From Trema orientale (Eukaryota; Streptophyta; Magnoliopsida; Rosales; Cannabaceae), in contig JXTC01000053.1 of NCBI GenBank assembly GCA_002914845.1, forward strand, positions 114,197 through 178,196: DNA of 64,000 nt. The letters are read 5' to 3'. Position 1 is the first letter of the stretch. Each line of letters begins with the position of its first letter. The notes beneath the pieces were generated by a model, which was not told the origin of the DNA, did no database searches, and worked only from the letters and a program-made list of their open reading frames with translations. A program made the translations under genes and the position numbers. Shown here piece after piece: positions 42,035 to 52,964 of this stretch.

Positions 42035-42602
42035 CTCGGCTTTATGGATAACTCTGTAGAGTCACCATATATTTGAATGGAGGATAGATAAGGAATGTAG
42101 TACTGAACCACGCTATCATAGACATTCAATATTAGAGGTACACCCACACCGTAAGTGCTCCACTCCTTGAAATTTACCCACATATCACCCAACACAAAAA
42201 ATGGCCGAGCTTCCACATCACAAGGCCTCCACCCCTTCATCGCTGCCCACAATCGAAAACCCAGATTAGAATAAAGACAAAATATCCAAAAGAACCATTG
42301 TTTCGAGCAAAACAAAAAACATGAAATCGAAAAACAAGCAAACCAAAACTGATCCAACCCAATTTAGGAACCTTCGAAAGGTATTGGGCATGTACAAACA
42401 GCGTGATTGACTGCAAGATCCGCTCAAGATTACTCAAAGGTGCAATGAAGGGTGGTTCGACTGCCGGCATCGCAATCGGCTTCCGCAGTTCGCCCAACCC
42501 AATGCGGGGTTCTCTTTGAACCTATACGAAACAAGATTGGATGGGAGTGACATTGCTCTGAGTTCGCCGGAGTTGCTCAGCACGTTGGTTCTGGTAGGCC
42601 AT
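42035..42602 (-). pseudogene. captured DUF789 gene fragment inside CACTA element
   Basis: The 42035-42242 minus-strand exon encodes MKGWRPCDVEARPFFVLGDM, then WVNFKEWSTYGVGVPLILN, DSVVQYYIPYLSSIQIYGDS and ELSIKPR. This is the core of the plant DUF789 family, a family of unknown function. An upstream exon ending near 42375 encodes PLSNLERILQSITLFVHAQY and LSK, the preceding conserved part, and an N-terminal start MAYQNQRAEQLRRTQ lies at 42602. An intron with GT-AG borders (AAG|GTTCC at the left edge, GGGCAG| before 42242) is kept, so the capture was at DNA level. A stop after IQSCFV interrupts the N-terminal part, and the rest of the family's C-terminal domain was not found. It is therefore a fragment. 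Confidence 0.8.
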
Positions 42603-43059
42603 ATGCCTGAATGGTGAGAGAAGAGGTTGGAGAGGAGACGAGGGGAGGGAGGCAGCACTCCTTTGTGTGTGTGAATGGAGAGTCAAAAAAGTAAATGTAG
42701 TGCTAGGTTTAGTCACGTTACTGTTTTTTTTTTTTCTTTTTTTGTTTTTTTGCTCCAAATTAGTCCCGTTAGTGTTAGTCCTATATTCTCATTAACTATT
42801 ATTTGGGCAAAACAAATAGGCTACTAAAAGAGAAAATAACAAGAATAGGATTTTTTTTTTAAATAACAAGAATAGGATTAATTTAGGCCAAAATGATTTT
42901 GTTTAGAGAAAATTAGATCATACACGCTATTTCTAAAAAAGAATTTTAGAAATACAGTGGGCAATGCTTTTTTCTAATTTCTGTACCAATTTGTTTTAAG
43001 AAAATACTATTTTTGAAAATGGATTTAGAAAAATACTATTTTAAAAAAATTTACTAGTT

Positions 43060-44240
43060 ATCGGTTACTAATTACTAATTTATTTTATTTTATTTTTTAA
43101 AATGATTACTAGTTATTGGTATTTGAAAACTAGTTATCGGTTATTAATTGCTATTTAAAAAATAATATTTTCCTAAAAAAATGCAATAAGCGAATTAAAA
43201 AAAAAAGAACTAACTGCCATATTTTTGTAAATAAAGTGATGTGATAGTAATGGGGATGTAGTAAGAGAAAATAACTAGTTATTGATGGTTAGATCAAGGA
43301 GAAATTAGGGAGAACACGGTAGTTTATGGAAAAAATAATAAATATACGGTGCCTATCTCTTTTATATAATCTCGTACGGTATTTATTAGAAAAATGCCAT
43401 TTTTCCTTCTAATTTGTTCGTTTTAAATCGTTCTTGAGCTCCAGTCCTCATCTTCTCTAGCTCTGTTATTGGAATTTTTCTGTGGTAATCCTTCGCACTA
43501 AAATTACTAGTATTTTGGGTAAGAGATAGGAAAGACTTGCATCATCCAAATAGTTGTGGGTAGCCATTAAAATTGAGAACAAATAGTGGTAATCAAAAAC
43601 TAAATTCTAATAACCAAACTGGTAATAGTAACCAGAAGTCATTTCCAAATTGGTAGCAGTAACCATAAATCATATACTAGTATATAAGGTGGTAATCAAT
43701 AACTAAATTGATAACTATAAAACTAGTAACCAAATTGATTGTTGTAATGAAAAATCAGAAATTAGTTACCAAAATGAATATGCTAACTATAAATTATAAT
43801 TTAGAACTAGAAACTAATAACCAAAATGATAACTAGAAACTAGAAACTAAAGTGGTAACCAATCACTACTTTTTGTAACTACCCACTAATTTGGAAACGA
43901 ATAAGCAAATTGATAACTAGTAACTAGAATTAATAGTAATAAAATTAGTCATTGGTAATCAATAATTAGTAATCAATCTAATAAAAACTAAAGTAACCAG
44001 TTATTGGTAACTAGTAACTATATCGGATATTAGTATATGGTAAAAAAAAGAAAAGAAAAAGATAACAGCTCAAAAAAAAAACAAAAAAATGTTTCAGTGG
44101 CTCAATGAAAAAGAAAAAAAAAAAGGAAAGGGAAAAAAATTTAAAAACAAAATAGATGAACTAGGTAACCATTTACCACTAACCAATTCCAATTGGTAAC
44201 TGGTAACCAGTAACCATTAATCATTAACCACTTCTAATAA
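43060..44240. repeat. degenerate TAACTAGTAACC-rich array
   Basis: More than a kilobase inside the CACTA element is dominated by variants of GGTAACTAGTAACC, AACTAGTTATCGGTTA and CCAAATTGGTAAC. They are spaced irregularly and occur on both strands. There is no coding content. It looks like an expanded, decayed simple array rather than a gene. Confidence 0.6.
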
Positions 44241-44439
44241 GGAGGGAATGTGGGTGTGGGAGAGAGGTATTGATATAAAAATGACAACAGAGTGAATTGG
44301 GAATGATTTTTCAGTTACCATCTCATTCCTAACAATCAATTCCAATATCACTCATGCTCTATTAACCATTCTTTTAGATGTTGGGATAATGCCAGTATTA
44401 ATCATGAATCATAACGAAGAATGTATATAATAAAAAAAA

Positions 44440-45600
44440 TGCTCATCTTTTATCGACGCAAAAGAGCATTGGCAAATGTATAAAAAAATAAAAAAGCTCA
44501 CCCTTTGCTGACGCACAAATCATTAGCAAACGTATATATGTTAAAAAATAAAAAATACTTGGCACATTTGTATTAGCAAAAGTGCGTCGGGAAATGTATT
44601 TACAAATTCATCTAAAAAAAATAGGCACCAAAAATTCGCCTTTTGTGAGTAATGTTTTTGGGGCCAATCTTTTGCCGATGTAAGATTAACAATTTGTCGA
44701 CAAATGTATTTCAAATTTTATCAAAAAAATAAGCACCCAAAATTTAGTATTCATGCCTAATTTTTTTTGGTGGGGCAACTCTTTACCGATGCAAAACCAA
44801 AAATTCGTTGGTAAATGTATTTAAAATTTTATTTCAAAAAAATAGATGCGCCTAAAATTCACATTTCACGGGTAATTTTTTTGGTGGGCAATCCTTTGCC
44901 AACGCAAAATCAATCATGCGTCGGTAAATGTATTTAAAATTTTATCTCACAAAAATAGGCACCCAAAATTCACATTTTGCAGGTATTTTTTTTAGAGTGC
45001 AACCTTTGCCGACGCAAAATAAATAATGCGTCGGCAAATGTACTTAAAATTTTATTTCGAAAAACTATCGCCCAAAATTCACATTTTGCGGGGGGTTTTT
45101 TTTTTTTGGAGGGCAACCCTTTGTCGACGCAAAATTTATACTGCGTCGTCAAATGTACTTAATTTTAACTTGGAAAAAAAAAAGCGCCCAAATTTTACAC
45201 TTCGTGGGTAATTTTTTTGGTGGGCAACCTTTTCCCGATGCAAAATCAATCATGCATCGGCAAATGTATTAAAGATTTTATCTCACAAAAATAGGCGCTC
45301 AAAATTCACATTTTGCGGGTAATTTTTTGGTGAGCAACCCTTTGCCGACGCAAACTCAATAATGCGTCGGCAAATGTACTTAAAATTTTATATTGAAAAA
45401 ATAGCGCCCAAAATTCACATTTTGCGGATAATATTTTTAGGGGGGCAACTCTTTGCCTACGCAAAATTAATAATGCGTCGGTAAATGATACATTTGCCGA
45501 CGTGCAGTCCGTCGGGAAAAATACATTCAACTAAATTTTTTTAAGGGACCTATACCGAGGCATAGAATTGAAATGCGTCGGTAAAATATACTTTGGCCGA
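44440..45600. repeat. subterminal tandem array of ~115-bp units in CACTA element
   Basis: About nine units of roughly 115-120 bp repeat in tandem. Each has TTTGCCGACGCAAAAT, AATGCGTCGGCAAATGTA, then an AAATTTTAT block and CCCAAAATTCACATTTTGCGG followed by GGTGGGCAACC. Paired GACGCA/TGCGTC motifs in every unit make local hairpins possible. Confidence 0.85.
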
Positions 45601-45925
45601 CGTGGTATTTTTATTGCGTCGGTAAAGGTAAAGTTTCTTGTAGTGAGAGAGAGATATTCTTCAAATCCAAACCATTATTATAATTCTTGAATCTTCATTG
45701 ATGAAAATTCTTTTTTTTTTTAATTTGATTTTACATTCAATAGTGAATAAGATGAGGAGAATTAATAGTGCAAATAACAAGAGGGCGATACGTGTCCCCT
45801 AAGGTGGTATTTAACGGAGAAATTTGACTGTTGCAACAAAAATTAGATAGAAGGTACTTTCACCTTCAGAAAAAAGATTGGGTATATAAGTGTAAATTTT
45901 AATTAAGAAAAAGGAATTTTTCCAT

Positions 45926-47724
45926 AATTTATACTTATATACTCATTCAATTTTTTTTCTGACAGTGATAGTACATTCCGTCTAAATTTTATAACAACTG
46001 TCTATTTTCTCTGTTAAGTAACACCTCAGAGGACACCTGTCACCCTCTAAGGTATTATGCCATTTTTAAAATCGTAAAAAAATTATGGAAATTAGGAAAA
46101 TGAAAATAAATAAAATAAAATAAAATAAAAGAGAAGAAAGAAGTTAAAAAAAATAATAAAATAAAAACCTAAAAAAATACTCTTTCTCTCTACTCTCTCT
46201 CTTGAATCATTCTTCTCCAAAATCCACCATTAATATCTGAAAAAAAAAAAAAACTAAAAATAAATCTTTGCAACACTGAGGAGGAAAGAATCTCCAAATC
46301 TTGCGCGTGAAAGTTGGAGAAATTGGGATCCATTGAGGCAATTTTTCAGGAATGGAATTTTGCAAATCCAGACCACATCAGAAATTTCCAGGATGTTATT
46401 GCAACTGTCACTGTATTGTCTAGAGTGTTAATATCTTGTATATGCATTGTACAATATACAGTGTCCAGAAATTTCAGGCATCAGTTCTGGTAAATATATT
46501 TAGGCTATGTTTAATAGGAGAGAAGGAGAGTAGTAAGGATGGGGAACTAAAGAATAATGGAGAATAAGAAGGAGGGAGAGAAGAGTGATAATCCCCTATT
46601 TTGTTTGATAAGAATGATGGAAGGTAAGAAGGAAGAAGAATATTTATTTATGAAATTATTAAAATACTTATTTTATAATGTTTTAAATAATTATTTTAGA
46701 GAATATAAATGTCAATTCTCTCTTTTTTTTTCCTTCATTTCTCTCTGAGAATGTGATTTTGTGCGCCTGGAGGGACCTTCCTTCCTCCACTTCTCCTCTT
46801 CCTCCAAACAAAGAAATATTGCTCTCTCTTCACTCTTCTTCCTCTAATCCTCTCCATCCTTCCACACATCTCTCCTATCAAATAGAGCCTTAATGTTCTA
46901 TGATTTGATGGAATATAATTCCCGCAGTTCATTTCTATTGCACTAAAGCCTTACCTGTTTGTTTTTGGCCTATTAATTTTCCATATGTATGTTTCTGAAT
47001 GTGACTGAGCTTTTCCTTTGTTGTTGTTGTCATAATTGTTTTCCCGATTCTCGTTCCCCCAATTTTGAATCTTGATAAACTTTTGTTTCTCAAAAGTTAC
47101 TTTTTGTTCTTAGTTGTTGTGTTAACATTAAGTGGTTGGAATGTTCCTAGGTGGTGGGGTTCATGACACAAGGCACTGCAATTCCTTGATCTTTATTGTA
47201 ATTAATGTGTAACAGCTGTACTTAATGCATGTGAGCAGGGGTGTTGAGGCCGTGCCATTTTGCTAACTGGCTGACGTATTTGTTGCTTCCTTAAGTTACA
47301 ACTACCTTTTTAGTCCATCTCCTTTCGCTCCTGCTTAACTAATCTCCATCCTGTCCACATGATTTCGTCAAAATCACATAAATTTGCAGATATTAGTGGA
47401 TTTTGGAGAAGAAGGATTCAACACATAGAGAATGGAGAAGACTAGGGTTTTTTTCGGATTTTTACTTTTTACTCAATTTTTTTTAGAATTTCTTTCTTTT
47501 TTTTCTGTTTTTATTTCATTTTCCTAGCTAATTTTCTATAATTGTTTTTACATTTTTGAAAATAATATAATACTTCACAGGATAGCACGTGTCCTCTAAA
47601 ATGGTACTTAACAGAGAATAGAATGTTAACATAAAATTTAGATAGAAAATACTATCAGGAAAAAAAAAGGATATAAAAGTATAAATTTTGACTAAAAAAA
47701 AAAGATTTTCGCTACAATTTCCTC
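45926..47724. mobile_element. long-TIR (Mutator-like) element B
   Basis: Its left TIR (about 45926-46060) and right TIR (about 47575-47724, inverted) belong to the same family as element A. Both share AATTTATACTT.TATA, TCTGTTAAGTA and GAGGACAC. It abuts element A head to tail of TIRs. The first ~25 bp of its left TIR seem missing. No transposase was found. A Harbinger-like MITE is nested in it. Confidence 0.6.
46503..46889. mobile_element. Tourist/PIF-Harbinger-like MITE
   Basis: The terminal inverted repeats are GGCTATGTTTAATAGGAGAG on the left and, on the opposite strand, GGCTCTATTTGATAGGAGAG on the right. TTA at 46500-46502 and 46890-46892 forms the 3-bp target duplication. The element is 387 bp and non-coding, with GAAGGAGAG-rich subterminal DNA. 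Confidence 0.85.
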
Positions 47725-49609
47725 TTACACGTAATGAAAAAGATAAAGGTTAAAATTGATGCTTATAGTACTCTCCTTTCAATTGTTGTAAGTATTTTGT
47801 AACATAAAAATAATGGAGCAATGAGTATTTAATTGATATATTTGTGCAAGTGGATTAGAAATTATGCGAGTTTTTCTTCCAATAATTTTTTTTCCCCAGA
47901 GTAGCATTTGCCTTTCACTCACGCATCACAAAAAGACTATATTACTCACTTTGTTAATATCGAATCCGATCTTTTATTTTATCATGATTGACCTGGAAAA
48001 TGGATCATATAAGAATTTCATCAACACATCATTTTTATATAAAAAAATTGTTAAGAAGGATTTTTACGTTTTTTTAATCTCTCAATCGCTTGTTATGCCT
48101 ACCACATGTGTATTCCATTCCTAGTGCTATCTGTCTAATAGAAAAATCATTGTACGGCATTCCTTAGCCACGCCATTCAATTTCTCTTGAGACATTTTCC
48201 TCCTCTCTGTAAATCTTATCTTCTTATATTTCTAATTAACCTGCGGTAAGCTCTTTTGGATATTTCCTGTAAATTCAAATTTTTTGAGATCCATATTGGA
48301 AGACTTCGTATTGTCAAATATGTTTTTTTTGCAGAAGGTAAGTAACTATTTCAATATTTTAATAAACCAACTCTGGTAACAAACAGTAATTTGATTTTTG
48401 ATTAAGCTGAAAAGATATCTTTGTGGAGCTCTAATGTATTATCAGTGAATTTATGTGTACATCATCTATATTTTGTATATTTTATGCACGTGATTGTCAA
48501 ACAGAATATGTAGAAAACAGAGTCTATAACTGTAGACTTTAGCTCGCCAATAAGTTGCAAAACCATAAAGCCATGAAAGTTTCTCTATTAAACACTAGGG
48601 TAGTGCAAGCCGTAAGGACTATGAGGATCAAAACAACAACAAAAGATGATAATTAAAACAAAGCATAAATGACAGAAAATAAGAACTCAAATTGTAAAGC
48701 ACAATGAGAGTGAAAGATTTGGAAGCCTGAGAGCTTTTTTGTTTTTAGAGAGAGTTTTCAGAATGTCAGTGAAGTGTTAAAAGGTTTTCAGATGATCCTT
48801 GACCCTCAAAGTGGATGGGTTTTAATATTTTTAGGGAGAGAATTGATATGTTATACCATGTTTTCCCCTTTTTTATTAGTTGTGGAATATTTTGATTATC
48901 CTCCTTTGCCACAGGACCAGGTGACGATCCTTCTTTCATATAAATAGACACTTAGTTTGAGAATGGGTTTGGCTGTTGGACAAGTTGCAAAGACTATATA
49001 GAGTTTGTCGTTGATAGTGTCTAGCTATAGGCGTATATAGCGGGCGAATTGGGCATGATTTCGCCTTCTTACAATGGCAGTGTGGTCTAGGTCTTTACTT
49101 TTTTTGGTTGGGGCTTTCAAACTCGGCCTTAAGTAACTAGCTAGGTCAGATTTTTCCCCATTACAGAAACTAAAAATTGGTTTTTCCGGTCATTGTTACA
49201 GATTATTTATAATATAATTTTTGTATTAAATTTGTGATTTGAACTCCTATTGTTTGATGGAATAAAATTTTAGTCTTTTAGTTTCTTTTAAGGAAAAAAA
49301 ACAAGGAAAGAAGTGTAGAGTTCTCCCATTCGGGGTCTAATATTAAAAATATGAAATATTCTTCTTTCCAATTAGCTGTGGAAGTTCGTAATTTCCTTTT
49401 TGGGGTCCAATGTACACAGGAAATACTCTTTTTGCAATCAGCTGAGGATTTTCCCAATCTTTTTCTCCTTTTGGATTCCAATATATACACGAAATAGTCT
49501 CTTTGCAATTAGCTAAGGCAGTCGGTCTGAAGCATTATGATACTAATATATTCAATGCTCATATTGGACTCCTGCCCACGTCATCAAATGTCCTATTTTC
49601 ATTGGAAGA
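47725..49609. other. intergenic region 3' of the GLR pseudogene
   Basis: No gene recognised. At about 49280-49510 three degenerate copies of an ~80-bp unit (containing TTTTTGCAATCAGCTGAGG-like and TTTTTGGGGTCCAATGTACAC-like pieces) lie in tandem. Confidence 0.5.
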
Positions 49610-50436
49610 TCATCTTGAGAGGGAAAATCTATAAATTTTGGAGCTTTGACTTAGGCATATATAAACCCATCTAAAAAATCCTATATGTAACGATGCTTGT
49701 ATGTAGCTCCATTTATCCAAACGCTTGCCCACTAGACGCAAAAATACAATCAAGAAAGCGAAAGCAGAGATTGTGCCACAAAATTTAAAGAGGCCAGAAA
49801 AAGGTTCAGGACCAATTGAACCACTGCCCAACGTGAGCGCAGATGAACAGTCAAACGAGGAAAGCATGGCCTTTTCCAATAGTTCTATTTTCCCGCTCTA
49901 GATCAATTCAAGAATTGCCTCTGAAATGTCGAAGATCAATGGTGATCCCTTTGGAAAAGCCTGAGATATGTAAAAGTTTTACTAAAACAGATAAACGATG
50001 AATAAACTTTATTAAAATGTGGTATAGAGCATTCTCGAGGACCACTCATGTGAACTTCACTATGTCTTTTAATATTATTTAAATGCGAAATTTTTCAGTG
50101 AAAATCCATATGTCAAGTATTGAGCTAAGTGATAGACGAGAGAGTAGACCTACCAATGTTCACGTATATAATTCAAAAAAGTGAGACAATTCATTCTGTA
50201 TAAAATAATTAGTTCACAGATAATGATAATAGGATTTAAAGCCAAAACCGCTGAGTTTGTAAGTTGGACCGGCTTTGACGAAGCCATTACAGTATTTGGC
50301 AAGGAAGACTTTGGCATGTGGGGCGACAAAGAAAGCTGCTGCGATATCGCCTTTGGCGAGCGCTTCGGGGTAGTCAGTCATCCATTAAAGAAATCATCTT
50401 GATGTTCTCTGGCTTAAATTTCAAAGTGTTAACTAA

Positions 50437-51168
50437 GGGCTTTTTTGGTAACCATTTATTTAAACAGATTTTTTATTTTTTTAATGAAAAAAGTGGAAAT
50501 ATTTTTCAAAAATATATTTGGTAAAACTACTTTTGTTTTTCGTTTTTTTAATTTGACAACAAAATTTTTAAAATTTTAAAAATAAATATTTCTTACTTTA
50601 AAAATTTTTTTAAATAATTTTGTAGAAATGTTAGTATCAAAATTCAAATATATCTAGACTCACGTTACCGTTTCTCTTAACATTTTCTCTCTCATCACTA
50701 TTTCTCTTATCATTATCTCTCTAGCCTCATATAAAAATGGAATTTTTCTAAATTTTTTTAAAAGTTATATTTTTCAAAATAAAAATTTTAAAAGTGGTAT
50801 TTTTAAAATATAATTGTAAAATTTGGTAAATTTTTTCAAAAAATCACAAGATATTTAGAAACATATCACTTTTTAAAGTTTATTTTGAAAAATACCATTT
50901 ATGAAATTTATTTAGATAAATTCCACTTTTTCTCTCTCTTATTTTCTCCTTCCTTTTTCTTTTATTACTCTCTCTTTTGATTTTCACTTTCAAAAGTAAA
51001 AAGTGCTAGTTAACAAATATGTATTTATTTTTTTATTTTAGAAAACAAAAAATATAACATTGTTACTAAACACATTTTTATTTTTGAAATGCAAAAAAAA
51101 AAAAAAAAAAAAGTACTTTTATTTTTTTGTTTAAAAAAATAAAAAATAAAATGTTACCAAGCAGCACC
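50437..51168. mobile_element. Tourist/PIF-Harbinger-like MITE inside GLR exon 4
   Basis: Ends: GGGCTTTTTTGGTAAC on the left and, on the opposite strand, GGTGCTGCTTGGTAAC on the right. It is flanked by TAA at 50434-50436 and 51169-51171. The 732-bp interior is AT-rich without genes. Mentally removing the element and one TAA leaves the GLR frame continuous (VVSDL then VNTLKFKP), which fixes both ends exactly. Confidence 0.9.
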
Positions 51169-52353
51169 TAAATCGCTAACAACGAAAGATTTCCCATTGC
51201 AGCCCACCGGGGCATTTGTCATGTGCAGTGTTTCAATATCAGGCACCGATGGTTTGAATTTAGATACTGTTAACATCGACATTAGGTTCGCCGTGAAACT
51301 TGCCGTCACAACTAGAATCACAAACAACCATGGCGCCAAAACAAATCGTGCCAAATTGCACTTAAGTGGTTCTCCCATAGACACATAACATTATAAATAA
51401 ACCATGAACAAAATCAAACAAACAAATCTCGTCGATCTTTGGATTTTTTTTTTTTTTTGTGGTAAATAATCATTTTTAAATCTGAAATTTAAAAAAAAAA
51501 ATCATGAAATCCTATGCCGTGTACTTCATGACAAAATTATCTTATTATTTTATCAATTTCTTTGAAGGGATTTATCATATTATTTGATAAAATGATGAGA
51601 AAAGAAAACTGAAAAAGGGTTTTGTTTTCTTAAGAATAATGATCAGAGGAAATAAGAGTTATTTCTAGAAAATGAATGCTAAATTGATTATCTTTTCCAC
51701 TCTAGTGCTTATCATTTGACACGTGTAATTTACTAAAATATAAGATATTTTAGTAATATTTATAAAGCAAAATAAAATCTACATATTAAACATTAAAACA
51801 TGAAAAAAAAACATATTAAGTAATGAGACGTAGAAGTGCATGAAAAAAAAAAGGATTTAGCACTTTATTTATAGAAAATCTTCTATTAAAAGAGACTTAC
51901 TCTGGGCAAAGAATAGGGTAGTGACAGAAAACCAAAGCATGACTCCTAAACCCTTGAGCTCAGGTTTTTGGCCATGTTGATTTTCAATTAGCCAGACAAG
52001 AGAGCAAATGCAGAGGTGCATCAACATAAGCTCCAGCCACATCCTTTGGGTGAGGGCCTTCATGAACATCCATGTTTCTTTCACATTATCTACTTCCACC
52101 GTCACAACCATCTCAAGTCCTGAGCTAATATATGGCTGTGTGAATTCAACGTACCGTAATCTATCAGCAAATACGCTTATATCGCCAATAGCTGCATCCA
52201 AACCCTGTTTTTATTGATGATTTATATCAGTATCTATATAAGAATCCCAAAAAGTCACAAACATGTCTTATTCTTAGAAACCGATTGGTTACAACCCAAT
52301 AATTGGTCTCCAACGTCACAATTTGACTATATATACATATATATATATATATA

Positions 52354-52589
52354 GATTGCCAATCCAGTAGGTATTTTTTTTTAACCTATAAGTAGGTATT
52401 TTTTTTTTTTAGTCGTCGGATCATCATCTAATAGTGATCTAACTGATATAATAAGGTGCATGAAAAGATGTACATTATTAATGCTATTTTTCTTCCCTAC
52501 TTTTTATAATAAAAAAATGTGCATGAAAAATTTTCATTGATCAAATTGATACCTATACATAGGAAAAAAAAAATACTGGATTGGTGCCC
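52354..52589. mobile_element. (TA)n-targeting MITE, copy 3, in GLR intron
   Basis: Begins GATTGCCAATCCAGTAGGTA and ends TACTGGATTGGTGCCC, an inverted pair around CCAATCCAGTA. It lies directly between (TA)n tracts. The interior has the family block GTCGTCGGATCATCATCTAA and GGTGCATGAAAAGA. Confidence 0.8.
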
Positions 52590-52964
52590 ATATATATATA
52601 ACTATTACTATATAATAAGCGTAGATGTGCTTAGAAAATTGAGCCTTTTATCTACCTAAAGTGTGTGTGGTAGTGTGCTTCTGTTGTTTTTTTATTTTTT
52701 TTTAGTGTTTTATCTTTTCATTTTTATTTTTTCAAACGGATTAGCCCACATGTATCATCAATAGTCCCATTTTCTTTCATATTGTTTTCTTAATTTCTTT
52801 ATTTAGTGGAAATAGATTATTATAATTGATATTACTTTTCTTTTATATGTCTCTATCTCTATATATAATAAGAATATCAATTTATACTTAAATTATCAAC
52901 AATAGTCTTCCACTGACACTATATAATATATTTCATATTAAAAGACACACGGGTATGGCTCGTT

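Larger units (their letters stand above)
39729..45645. mobile_element. CACTA (En/Spm) element, ~5.9 kb, with captured host sequence
   Basis: The left terminus CACTACAAGGAATAAGAC and the right terminus (other strand CACTACAAGAAACTTTACC) share the diagnostic CACTACAAG. Both subterminal regions contain many copies of the GCCGACGCA / TGCGTCGGC motif in opposite orientations, as expected for CACTA transposase binding. No transposase gene was recognised, so it is non-autonomous. The interior carries a DUF789 gene fragment and other exon-like pieces. It is inserted within the long-TIR element A. Confidence 0.85.
37514..45925. mobile_element. long-TIR (Mutator-like) element A with nested CACTA elements
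   Basis: A ~150-bp segment at 37514-37672 recurs in inverted orientation at about 45770-45925. Shared pieces are TTTACACT.ATATA, CTAATTTTTGTTGCAAC, GTCAAATTTCTC.GTTAAATA and GGACAC. Long terminal inverted repeats without shared coding sequence are typical of Mutator-like elements. Subtracting the inserted CACTA element at 39.7-45.6 kb leaves an original element of about 2.5 kb. No transposase was recognised. I could not find a clean 9-bp target duplication. Confidence 0.6.

Noticed and set aside
44440..45600. CRISPR-like regular repeats
   Set aside because: Units are ~115 bp and tandem with no unique spacers, in a plant CACTA element; not CRISPR.
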